A stretch of 64,000 nt of DNA from Petrolisthes cinctipes. Lineage: Eukaryota > Arthropoda > Malacostraca > Decapoda > Porcellanidae. A program made the position numbers and the translations under genes. Shown here piece after piece: positions 25,529 to 37,357 of this stretch. The stretch spans positions 2,109,501 to 2,173,500 of the forward strand of contig JAWQEG010000167.1 of assembly GCA_033782935.1 (NCBI GenBank). The letters are read 5' to 3'. A model generated the notes under the pieces. The model did no database searches, was not told the DNA's origin, and worked only from the letters and a program-made list of their open reading frames with translations. Numbering within the stretch: position 1 is the stretch's first letter; every line of letters starts with the position of its first letter.

Positions 25529-26856
25529 CTAAAATATCGATTTTAGCATGTTTTGGTCCTGTATCTGAGTCGGCATATAAATATATCACTTCTGGGACTC
25601 CAAAATATCGAGTTTTCGGGTGTTTTTGGCCTGAATTTGAGATATCGACTTTGGGCTCTTAAAATATCGATTTTTGGCATGTTTTAGGTCTATATCTTGA
25701 AAGCATTCTAACTAGGAGTAGGCATGTACAGATTGCTTCTAGGACCTATAAATACCGAATTTTCGGGTGTTTTGATCCTGAATTTGAAATATAAACGGGT
25801 ACAGAACATGCATGCACATATCGACTTTGGACACTTAAAATATCGATTTTTAGCATGTTTTGAGTCTATATTTTTTAAACATTCTTGCACTGAGTAGGCA
25901 TGTAAAGATCGTTTCTGGGACCCAAAAATATCGAATTTTCGGGTGTTTTGAGGTTGAATTTGGGATATAAACGGGTGCAGATGATGGAAACACATATTGA
26001 CTTTGGGCACCTAAAATTTTGATTTTCAGCATGTTTTCGGCCTGTATCTGAGTAGGCATGTACAGATCGCTTTTGGGACCTCAAAATATCGACTTTTCGG
26101 GTGTTTTGAGCCAGAATTTGAGATATAAACGTGTACAGAAGATGCATGCACATATTTACTTTGGACACTTAAAATATCGATTTTTATTATGTTTTGAGCC
26201 AATATATTGAAAACATTCTAGCAATGAGTAGGCATGTACAAATCGCTTCTGTGATCCCAAAATATCGAATTTACGGGTGTTTTGAGGTTGAATTTGGGAT
26301 ATAAACAGGTGCAGAAGATGCATACACATATTGACTTTGGGCACCTAAAATATCGATTTTTAGCATGTTTTGGGCCTGTATTTTGAAAATACTCTAACAC
26401 GGAGTAGGCATGCACAGATCGCATCTGGGATCTCAAAATATCGAATTTTCGGGTGTTTTGAGCCTGAATTTGAGATATAAACGGGTACAGAAGATGCATG
26501 AACATATTGAATTTGGGCACCTAAAATATCGATTTTCAGCATGTTTTGGGCCTGTATGTGAGTAGGCATGTACAGATTTCTTCTGGGACCCCAAAATATC
26601 GAATTTTCGGGTGTTTGAGGCCTGAATTTGAGATATAAACGGGTACAGAAGATGCATGCACATATCGACTTTAGGGCACCTAAAAGATCGATTTTCAGTA
26701 TGTTATGGGCCTGTATTTTGAAAACACTTTAACACGGAGTAGGCGTGTACAGATCTCTTCTGGGACCCCAAAATATCGAATTTTCGGGTGTTTTGAGACT
26801 AAATTTGAGATATAAACGGGTACTGAAGATGCATGCGCATATCAACATTGGGGCAC
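25529..26856 (+). repeat. Variant partial unit of the 1,994-bp repeat
   Basis: Begins with the doubly deleted monomer (GTCGGCATATAAATATATCAC) and follows the order of monomers 6 to 12 of the 1,994-bp unit, with differences: an 18-bp-deleted monomer with GTTTTCGGCC near 26030, and an extra full-length monomer. It forms the left border of the domain. Confidence 0.78.
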
Positions 26857-27100
26857 CTAAAATATCGATTTTGAGCATGTTTTGGATCTGTATCTTGAAA
26901 ACATTCTAACTAGGAGTAGGCATGTACAGATCGCTTCTAGGACCCAAAAATATCGAATTTTCGGGTGTTTTGAGACTGAATTTGAGATATAAACGTGTAC
27001 AGAAGATGCATGCACATATCGACTTTGGACACTTAAAATATCGATTTTTAGCATGTTTTAAGCCTATATTTTGAAAATATTCTAGCACTGAGTAGGCATG

Positions 27101-28160
27101 TACAGATCGCTTATGGGACCCAAAAATATCGAATTTTCAAGTGTTTTGAGGTAGAATTTGGGATATAAACGGGTGCAGAAGATGCATACACATATTGACT
27201 TTGGGCACCTAAAATATGGATTTTCAGCATGTTTTGGGCCTGTATTCCTAAAAATACTCTAAAACGGAGTAGGCATGTACAGATCGCTTCTGGGACCCCA
27301 AAATATCGAATTTTCGGGTGTTTTGAGCCTGAATTTGAGATATAAACTGGTACAGAAGATGCATGCACATATTGACTTTGGACACCTAAAATATCGATTT
27401 TCAGCATGTTTTGGGCCTGTATTTTGAAAATACTCTAAAACGGAGTAAGCAGGTACAGATCGCTTCTGGGACCCAAAAATATCGAATTTTCGGGTGTTTT
27501 GAGGTTGAATTTGGGATATAAACGGGTGGAGAAGATGCATGCACATATCGACTTTTGGGCACTTAAAAGATCAATTTTCAGTATGTTTTGGGCCTGTATT
27601 TTAAAAATACTCTAACACGGAGTAGGCATGTACAGATCGCTTATGGGACCCAAAAATATCGAATTTTCAAGTGTTTTGAGGTAGAATTTAGGATATAAAC
27701 GGGTGCAGAAGATGCATACACATATTGACTTTGGGCACCTAAAATATGGATTTTCAGCATGTTTTGGGCCTGTATTCCTAAAAATACTCTAAAACGGAGT
27801 AGGCATGTACAGATCGCTTCTGGGACCCCAAAATATCGAATTTTCGGGTGTTTTGAGCCTGAATTTGAGATATAAACTGGTACAGAAGATGCATGCACAT
27901 ATTGACTTTGGACACCTAAAATATCGATTTTCAGCATGTTTTGGGCCTGTATTTTGAAAATACTCTAACACGGAGTAAGCAGGTACAGATCGCTTCTGGG
28001 ACCCCAGAATATCGAATTTTCGGGTGTTTTGAGGTTGAATTTGGGATATAAACGGGTGGAGAAGATTCATGCACATATCGACTTTTGGGCACTTAAAAGA
28101 TCAATTTTCAGTATGTTTTGGGCCTGTATTTTAAAAATACTCTAACACGGAGTAGGCATG
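27101..28160 (+). repeat. 530-bp tandem duplication inside U1
   Basis: Copies 27101-27630 and 27631-28160. Each runs from TACAGATCGCTTATGGGACC through the monomer with GTATTCCTAAAAATACTC and the one with GTAAGCAGGTACAGATCGC to AAAAGATCAATTTTCAG. The join at about 27620-27640 fuses the first half of unit monomer 5 to the second half of monomer 2 within the common GTAGGCATGTACAGATCGC. Few differences are visible between copies (for example GAATTTGGG against GAATTTAGG). Confidence 0.88.
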
Positions 28161-28239
28161 TACAGATCGTTTCTGGGTCCACAAAATATCGAATTTTCGG
28201 GTGTTTTGGGCCTGAATTTGAGATATCTACTTTAGGCAT

Positions 28240-28368
28240 CTAAAATATCGATTTTTAGCATGTTTTGGTCCTGTATCTGAGTCGGCATATACATATCACT
28301 TCTGGGACTCCAAAATATCGAGTTTTCGGGTGTTTTTGGCCTGAATTTGAGATATCGACTTTGGGCTC
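28240..28368 (+). repeat. Doubly deleted monomer (129 bp)
   Basis: Carries both deletions: CTGTATCTGAGTCGG in half 1 and GAGATATCGACTTTGGGC in half 2, giving 176 - 18 - 29 = 129 bp. It has private markers (GTCGGCATATACATATCAC and CGAGTTTTCGGG) and is the sixth monomer of the 1,994-bp repeat. Near copies lie at about 25529, 30239, 32407-32535, 34401, 36188, 38857, 43017 and 45196. Confidence 0.9.
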
Positions 28369-29383
28369 TTAAAATATAGATTTTTGGCATGTTTTAGGTC
28401 TATCTATATCTTGAAAGCATTCTAACTAGGAGTAGGCATATACAGATCGCTTCTAGGACCCATAAATACCGAATTTTCGCGTGTTTTGATCCTGAATTTG
28501 AAATATAAACGGGTACAAAACATGCATGCACATATCGACTTTGGACACTTAAAATATCGATTTTTAGCATGTTTTGAGTCTATATTTTGAAAAAATTCTT
28601 GCACTGAGTAGGCATGTACAGATCGCTTCTGGGACCCCAAAATATCGAATTTTCGTGTGTTTTGGGCCTGAATTTGAGATATCGACTTTGGGCACCTAAA
28701 ATTTCGATTTTTAGCATGTTTTGGGCATATATTTTGAAAATATTCTAGCACTGAGTAGGCATGTACAGATCGCTTCTGGGACTCCAAAATATTGAATTTT
28801 CGGGTGTTTTGAGCCTGAATTTGGGATATAAACAGGTGCAGAAGATGCATACACATATTGACTTTGGGCACCTAAAATATCGATTTTTAGCATGTTTTGG
28901 GCCTGTATATTGAAAATACTCTAACACGGAGTAGGCATGCACAGATCGCATCTGGGATCTCAAAATATCGAATTTTCGGGTGTTTTGAGCCTGAATTTGA
29001 GATATAAACGGGTACAGAAGATGCATGAACATAATGAATTTGGGCACCTAAAATATCGATTTTCAGCATGTTTTGGGCCTGTATGTGAGTAGGCATGTAC
29101 AGATTTCTTCTGGGACCCCAAAATATCGAATTTTCGGGTGTTTGGAGCCTGAATTTGAGATATAAACGGGTACAGAAGATGCATGCACATATCGACTTTA
29201 GGGCACCTAAAAGATCGATTTTCAGTATGTTATGGGCCTGTATTTTGAAAACACTTTAACACGGAATAGGCGTGTACAGATCTCTTCTGGGACCCCAAAA
29301 TATTGAATTTTCGGGTGTTTTGAGACTGAATTTGAGATATAAACGGGTACTGAAGATGCATGCGCATATCAACATTGGGGCAC

Positions 29384-31553
29384 CTAAAATATCGATTTTG
29401 AGCATGTTTTGGATCTGTATCTTGAAAACATTCTAACTAGGAGTAGGCATGTACAGATCGCTTCTAGGACCCAAAAATATCGAATTTTCGGGTGTTTTGA
29501 GACTGAATTTGAGATATAAACGTGTACAGAAGATGCATGCACATATCGACTTTGGACACTTAAAATATCGATTTTTAGCATGTTTTAAGCCTATATTTTG
29601 AAAATATTCTAGCACTGAGTAGGCATGTACAGATCGCTTATGGGACCCAAAAATATCGAATTTTCAAGTGTTTTGAGGTAGAATTTGGGATATAAACGGG
29701 TGCAGAAGATGCATACACATATTGACTTTGGGCACCTAAAATATGGATTTTCAGCATGTTTTGGGCCTGTATTCCTAAAAATACTCTAAAACGGAGTAGG
29801 CATGTACAGATCGCTTCTGGGACCCCAAAATATCGAATTTTCGGGTGTTTTGAGCCTGAATTTGAGATATAAACTGGTACAGAAGATGCATGCACATATT
29901 GACTTTGGACACCTAAAATATCGATTTTCAGCATGTTTTGGGCCTGTATTTTGAAAATACTCTAAAACGGAGTAAGCAGGTACAGATCGCTTCTGGGACC
30001 CCAAAATATCGAATTTTCGGGTGTTTTGAGGTTGAATTTGGGATATAAACGGGTGGAGAAGATGCATGCACATATCGACTTTTGGGCACTTAAAAGATCA
30101 ATTTTCAGTATGTTTTGGGCCTGTATTTTAAAAATACTCTAACACGGAGTAGGCATGTACAGATCGTTTCTGGGTCCACAAAATATCGAATTTTCGGGTG
30201 TTTTGGGCCTGAATTTGAGATATCTACTTTAGGCTCCTAAAATATCGATTTTTAGCATGTTTTGGTCCTGTATCTGAGTCGGCATATACATATCACTTCT
30301 GGGACTCCAAAATATCGAGTTTTCGGGTGTTTTTGGCCTGAATTTGAGATATCGACTTTGGGCTCTTAAAATATCGATTTTTGGCATGTTTTAGGTCTAT
30401 ATCTTGAAAGCATTCTAACTAGGAGTAGGCATATACAGATCGCTTCTAGGACCCATAAATACCGAATTTTCGCGTGTTTTGATCCTGAATTTGAAATATA
30501 AACGGGTACAAAACATGCATGCACATATCGACTTTGGACACTTAAAATATCGATTTTTAGCATGTTTTGAGTCTATATTTTGAAAAAATTCTTGCACTGA
30601 GTAGGCATGTACAGATCGCTTCTGGGACCCCAAAATATCGAATTTTCGTGTGTTTTGGGCCTGAATTTGAGATATCGACTTTGGGCACCTAAAATTTCGA
30701 TTTTTAGCATGTTTTGGGCATATATTTTAAAAATATTCTAGCACTGAGTAGGCATGTACAGATCGCTTCTGGGACTCCAAAATATTGAATTTTCGGGTGT
30801 TTTGAGCCTGAATTTGAGATATAAACGGGTACAGAAGATGCATGCACATATCGACTTTGGACACTTAAAATATCGATTTTTAGCATGTTTTGAGCCTATA
30901 TATTGAAAACATTCTAGCACTGAGTAGGCATGTACAAATCGCTTCTGGGATCCCAAAATATCGAATTTACGGGTGTTTTGAGGTTGAATTTGGGATATAA
31001 ACAGGTGCAGAAGATGCATACACATATTGACTTTGGGCACCTAAAATATCGATTTTTAGCATGTTTTATGCCTGTATATTGAAAATACTCTAACACAGAG
31101 TAGGCATGCACAGATCGCATCTGGGATCTCAAAATATCGAATTTTCGGGTGTTTTGAGCCTGAATTTGAGATATAAACGGGTACAGAAGATGCATGAACA
31201 TATTGAATTTGGGCACATAAAATATCGATTTTCAGCATGTTTTGGGCCTGTATGTGAGTAGGCATGTACAGATCTCTTCTGGGACCCCAAAATATCGAAT
31301 TTTCGGGTGTTTGGAGCCTGAATTTGAGATATAAACGGGTACAGAAGATGCATGCACATATCGACTTTAGGGCACCTAAAAGATCGATTTTCAGTATGTT
31401 TTGGGCCTGTATTTTGAAAACACTTTAACACGGAGTAGGCGTGTACAGATCTCTTCTGGGACCCAAAAAATATCGAATTTTCGGGTGTTTTGAGACTGAA
31501 TTTGAGATATAAACGGGTACTGAAGATGCATGCGCATATCAACATTGGGGCAC
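29384..31553 (+). repeat. 12-mer repeat unit U2, 13 monomers, 2,170 bp
   Basis: Same order as U3 plus one extra 176-bp monomer near 30860-31040, marked by CAAATCGCTTCTGGGATCCC and CGAATTTACGGGTG. In U3 and U4 the neighbouring monomer reads GCCTATATATTGAAAATACTC, a fusion of the monomers on either side. The 12-mer therefore looks derived from this 13-mer by loss of one monomer. Confidence 0.88.
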
Positions 31554-33547
31554 CTAAAATATCGATTTTGAGCATGTTTTGGATCTGTATCTTGAAAACA
31601 TTCTAACTAGGAGTAGGCATGTACAGATCGCTTCTAGGACCCAAAAATATCGAATTTTCGGGTGTTTTGAGACTGAATTTGAGATATAAACGTGTACAGA
31701 AGATGCATGCACATATCGACTTTGGACACTTAAAATATCGATTTTTAGCATGTTTTAAGCCTATATTTTGAAAATATTCTAGCACTGAGTAGGCATGTAC
31801 AGATCGCTTATGGGACCCAAAAATATCGAATTTTCAAGTGATTTGAGGTAGAATTTAGGATATAAACGGGTGCAGAAGATGCATACACATATTGACTTTG
31901 GGCACCTAAAATATGGATTTTCAGCATGTTTTGGGCCTGTATTCCTAAAAATACTCTAAAACGGAGTAGGCATGTACAGATCGCTTCTGGGACCCCAAAA
32001 TATCGAATTTTCGGGTGTTTTGAGCCTGAATTTGAGATATAAACTGGTACAGAAGATGCATGCACATATTGACTTTGGACACCTAAAATATCGATTTTCA
32101 GCATGTTTTGGGCCTGTATTTTGAAAATACTCTAACACGGAGTAAGCAGGTACAGATCGCTTCTGGGACCCCAAAATATCGAATTTTCGGGTGTTTTGAG
32201 GTTGAATTTGGGATATAAACGGGTGGAGAAGATTCATGCACATATCGACTTTTGGGCACTTAAAAGATCAATTTTCAGTATGTTTTGGGCCTGTATTTTA
32301 AAAATACTCTAACACGGAGTAGGCATGTACAGATCGTTTCTGGGTCCACAAAATATCGAATTTTCGGGTGTTTTGGGCCTGAATTTGAGATATCTACTTT
32401 AGGCACCTAAAATATCGATTTTTAGCATGTTTTGGTCCTGTATCTGAGTCGGCATATACATATCACTTCTGGGACTCCAAAATATCGAGTTTTCGGGTGT
32501 TTTTGGCCTGAATTTGAGATATCGACTTTGGGCTCTTAAAATATCGATTTTTGGCATGTTTTAGGTCTATATCTTGAAAGCATTCTAACTATGAGTAGGC
32601 ATATACAGATCGCTTCTAGGACCCATAAATACCGAATTTTCGCGTGTTTTGATCCTGAATTTGAAATATAAACGGGTACAAAACATGCATGCACATATCG
32701 ACTTTGGACACTTAAAATATCGATTTTTAGCATGTTTTGAGTCTATATTTTGAAAAAATTCTTGCACTGAGTAGGCATGTACAGATCGCTTCTGGGACCC
32801 CAAAATATCGAATTTTCGTGTGTTTTGGGCCTGAATTTGAGATATCGACTTTGGGCACCTAAAATTTCGATTTTTAGCATGTTTTGGGCATATATTTTGA
32901 AAATATTCTAGCACTGAGTAGGCATGTACAGATCGCTTCTGGGACTCCAAAATATTGAATTTTCGGGTGTTTTGAGCCTGAATTTGAGATATAAACGGGT
33001 ACAGAAGATGCATGCACATATCGACTTTGGACACTTAAAATATCGATTTTTAGCATGTTTTGAGCCTATATATTGAAAATACTCTAACACGGAGTAGGCA
33101 TGCACAGATCGCATCTGGGATCTCAAAATATCGAATTTTCGGGTGTTTTGAGCCTGAATTTGAGATATAAACGGGTACAGAAGATGCATGAACATATTGA
33201 ATTTGGGCACCTAAAATATCGATTTTCAGCATGTTTTGGGCCTGTATGTGAGTAGGCATGTACAGATCTCTTCTGGGACCCCAAAATATCGAATTTTCGG
33301 GTGTTTGGAGCCTGAATTTGAGATATAAACGGGTACAGAAGATGCATGCACATATCGACTTTAGGGCACCTAAAAGATCGATTTTCAGTATGTTTTGGGC
33401 CTGTATTTTGAAAACACTTTAACACGGAGTAGGCGTGTACAGATCTCTTCTGGGACCCAAAAAATATCGAATTTTCGGGTGTTTTGAGACTGAATTTGAG
33501 ATATAAACGGGTACTGAAGATGCATGCGCATATCAACATTGGGGCAC
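31554..33547 (+). repeat. 12-mer repeat unit U3, 1,994 bp (reference)
   Basis: Monomer starts: 31554, 31730, 31906, 32083, 32260, 32407, 32536, 32712, 32859, 33035, 33211, 33370. Lengths are 176, 176, 177, 177, 147, 129, 176, 147, 176, 176, 159, 178, summing to 1,994. All length alleles except the 59-mer appear once or more. The monomers differ from each other far more than U3 differs from U4, which is the hallmark of a true higher-order repeat. Confidence 0.93.
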
Positions 33548-35540
33548 CTAAAATATCGATTTTGAGCATGTTTTGGATCTGTATCTTGAAAACATTCTAA
33601 CTAGGAGTAGGCATGTACAGATCGCTTCTAGGACCCAAAAATATCGAATTTTCGGGTGTTTTGAGACTGAATTTGAGATATAAACGTGTACAGAAGATGC
33701 ATGCACATATCGACTTTGGACACTTAAAATATCGATTTTTAGCATGTTTTAAGCCTATATTTTGAAAATATTCTAGCACTGAGTAGGCATGTACAGATCG
33801 CTTATGGGACCCAAAAATATCGAATTTTCAAGTGATTTGAGGTAGAATTTAGGATATAAACGGGTGCAGAAGATGCATACACATATTGACTTTGGGCACC
33901 TAAAATATGGATTTTCAGCATGTTTTGGGCCTGTATTCCTAAAAATACTCTAAAACGGAGTAGGCATGTACAGATCGCTTCTGGGACCCCAAAATATCGA
34001 ATTTTCGGGTGTTTTGAGCCTGAATTTGAGATATAAACTGGTACAGAAGATGCATGCACATATTGACTTTGGACACCTAAAATATCGATTTTCAGCATGT
34101 TTTGGGCCTGTATTTTGAAAATACTCTAACACGGAGTAAGCAGGTACAGATCGCTTCTGGGACCCCAAAATATCGAATTTTCGGGTGTTTTGAGGTTGAA
34201 TTTGGGATATAAACGGGTGGAGAAGATTCATGCACATATCGACTTTTGGGCACTTAAAAGATCAATTTTCAGTATGTTTTGGGCCTGTATTTTAAAAATA
34301 CTCTAACACGGAGTAGGCATGTACAGATCGTTTCTGGGTCCACAAAATATCGAATTTTCGGGTGTTTTGGGCCTGAATTTGAGATATCTACTTTAGGCAC
34401 CTAAAATATCGATTTTTAGCATGTTTTGGTCCTGTATCTGAGTCGGCATATACATATCACTTCTGGGACTCCAAAATATCGAGTTTTCGGGTGTTTTTGG
34501 CCTGAATTTGAGATATCGACTTTGGGCTCTTAAAATATCGATTTTTGGCATGTTTTAGGTCTATATCTTGAAAGCATTCTAACTATGAGTAGGCATATAC
34601 AGATCGCTTCTAGGACCCATAAATACCGAATTTTCGCGTGTTTTGATCCTGAATTTGAAATATAAACGGGTACAAAACATGCATGCACATATCGACTTTG
34701 GACACTTAAAATATCGATTTTTAGCATGTTTTGAGTCTATATTTTGAAAAAATTCTTGCACTGAGTAGGCATGTACAGATCGCTTCTGGGACCCCAAAAT
34801 ATCGAATTTTCGTGTGTTTTGGGCCTGAATTTGAGATATCGACTTTGGGCACCTAAAATTTCGATTTTTAGCATGTTTTGGGCATATATTTTGAAAATAT
34901 TCTAGCACTGAGTAGGCATGTACAGATCGCTTCTGGGACTCCAAAATATTGAATTTTCGGGTGTTTTGAGCCTGAATTTGAGATATAAACGGGTACAGAA
35001 GATGCATGCACATATCGACTTTGGACACTTAAAATATCGATTTTTAGCATGTTTTGAGCCTATATATTGAAAATACTCTAACACGGAGTAGGCATGCACA
35101 GATCGCATCTGGGATCTCAAAATATCGAATTTTCGGGTGTTTTGAGCCTGAATTTGAGATATAAACGGGTACAGAAGATGCATGAACATATTGAATTTGG
35201 GCACCTAAAATATCGATTTTCAGCATGTTTTGGGCCTGTATGTGAGTAGGCATGTACAGATCTCTTCTGGGACCCCAAAATATCGAATTGTCGGGTGTTT
35301 GGAGCCTGAATTTGAGATATAAACGGGTACAGAAGATGCATGCACATATCGACTTTAGGGCACATAAAAGATCGATTTTCAGTATGTTTTGGGCCTGTAT
35401 TTTGAAAACACTTTAACACGGAGTAGGCGTGTACAGATCTCTTCTGGGACCCCAAAATATCGAATTTTCGGGTGTTTTGAGACTGAATTTGAGATATAAA
35501 CTGGTACTAAAGTTGCATGCGCATATCAACATTGGGGCAC
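33548..35540 (+). repeat. 12-mer repeat unit U4, 1,993 bp
   Basis: Almost identical to U3. The differences I saw cluster at its right end: CGAATTGTCGGG near 35286, CACATAAAAG near 35361, and CCCCAAAATATC for CCCAAAAAATATC near 35450, which accounts for the missing base. It is followed by a broken unit. Confidence 0.92.
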
Positions 35541-37357
35541 CTAAAATATCGATTTTGAGCATGTTTTGGATCTGTATCTTGAAAACATTCTAACTAGGAG
35601 TAGGCATGTACAGATCGCTTCTAGGACCCAAAAATATCGAATTTTCGGGTGTTTTGAGGTTGAATTTGGGATATAAACGGGTGGAGAAGATGCATGCACA
35701 TATCGACTTTTGGGCACTTAAAAGATCAATTTTCAGTATGTTTTGGGCCTGTATTTTAAAAATACTCTAACACGGAGAGGGCATGTACAGATCGTTTCTG
35801 GGACCACAAAATATCGAATTTTCGGGTGTTTTGGGCCTGAATTTGAGATATCGACTTTGGGCACCTAAAATTTCGATTTTTAGCATGTTTTGGGAATACA
35901 TTTTTTAAATATTCTAGCACTGAGTAGGCATGTACAGATCGCTTCTGGGACTCCAAAATATCGAATTTTCGGGTGTTTTGAGCCTGAATTTGAGATATAA
36001 ACGGGTACAGAAGATGCATGCACATATCGACTTTGGACACTTAAAATATCGATTTTTAGCATGTTTTGAGCCTATATATTGAAAACATTCGAGCACGGAG
36101 TAGGCATGTACAGATCGTTTCTGGGACCCCAAAATATCGAATTTTCGGGTGTTTTGGGCCTGAATTTGAGATATCTACTTTAGGCACCTAAAATATCGAT
36201 TTTTAGCATGTTTTGGTCCTGTATCTGAGTCGGCATATACATATCACTTCTGGGTCTCCAAAATATCGAGTTTTCTGGTGTTTTTGGCCTGAATTTGAGA
36301 TATCGACTTTGGGCTCTTAAAATATCGTTTTTTGGCATGTTTTAGGTCTATATCTTGAAAGCATTCTAACTAGGAGTAGGCATGTACAGATCGCTTCTAG
36401 GACCTATAAATACCGAATTTTCGGGTGTTTTGATCCTGAATTTGAAATATAAACGGGTACAGAACATGCATGCACATATCAACATTGGACACTTAAAATA
36501 TCGATTTTTAGCATGTTTTGAGTCTATATTTTGAAAACATTCTTGCACTGAGTAGGCATGTACAGATCGCTTCTGGGACCCCAAAATATCGACTTTTCGG
36601 GTGTTTGGAGTCTGAATTTGAGATATAAACGGGTACAGAAGATGCATGCTCATATAGACTTTTGGGCACCTAAAATATCGATTTTCAGTATGTTTTGGGC
36701 CTGTATTTTGAAAATACTCTAACACGGAGTAGCCATATACAGTTCGCTTCTGGGATCCCAAAATATCGAATTTTCGGGTGTTTTAAGCCTGAATTTGAGA
36801 TATAAACGTGTACAGAAGATGCATGCACATATTGACTCTGGGCACCTAAAATATCGATTTTTAGCATGTTTTGGGCCTGTATTTTGAAAATACTCTAACA
36901 CGGAGTAGACATGCACAGATCGCATCTGGGATCTCAAAATATCGAATTTTCGAGTGTTTTGAGCCTGAATTTGAAATATAAACGGGTACAGAAGATGCAT
37001 GCACATATTGAATTTGGGCACCTAAAATATCGATTTTCAGCATGTTTTGGGCCTGTATCTGAGTAGGCATGTACAGATCTCTTCTGGGACCCCAAAATAT
37101 CGAATTTTCGGGTGTTTGGAGCCTGAATTTGAGATATAAACGGGTACAGAAGAAGCATGCACATATTAACTTTTGGGCACCTAAAAGATCGATTTTCAGT
37201 ATGTTTTGGGCCTGTATTTTGATAACACTTTAACACGGAGTAGGCATGTACAGATCGATTCTGGGACCCCAAAATATCGAATTTTCGGGTGTTTTGAGAC
37301 TGAATTTGAGATATAAACGGGTACTGAAGATGCATGCACATATCAACTTTGGGGCAC
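35541..37357 (+). repeat. Shuffled unit U5 of the 12-mer domain (1,817 bp)
   Basis: Begins with the same first monomer, then jumps within the monomer into the second half of monomer 4 (GAGGTTGAATTTGGG, GGGTGGAGAAG), skipping monomers 2 and 3. It goes on with rearranged members. Its 35636-36587 part recurs at 38305-39256. Confidence 0.82.
35636..36587 (+). repeat. 0.95-kb block duplicated at 2,669 bp, copy 1
   Basis: Matches 38305-39256. Shared private variants: GGGAATACATTTTTTAAATA, ACATTCGAGCACGGAG and CTTCTGGGTCTCC. Both edges fall inside monomers at conserved blocks. Confidence 0.85.

Larger units (their letters stand above)
26857..29383 (+). repeat. 12-mer repeat unit U1, expanded to 2,527 bp
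   Basis: Starts with the marker monomer GATTTTGAGCATGTTTTGGATC. Compared with the basic unit it carries an internal 530-bp tandem duplication (27101-27630 and 27631-28160) and a 4-bp expansion, GGTCTATCTATATC, near 28400. The order of monomers otherwise follows the 1,994-bp unit. Confidence 0.88.
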
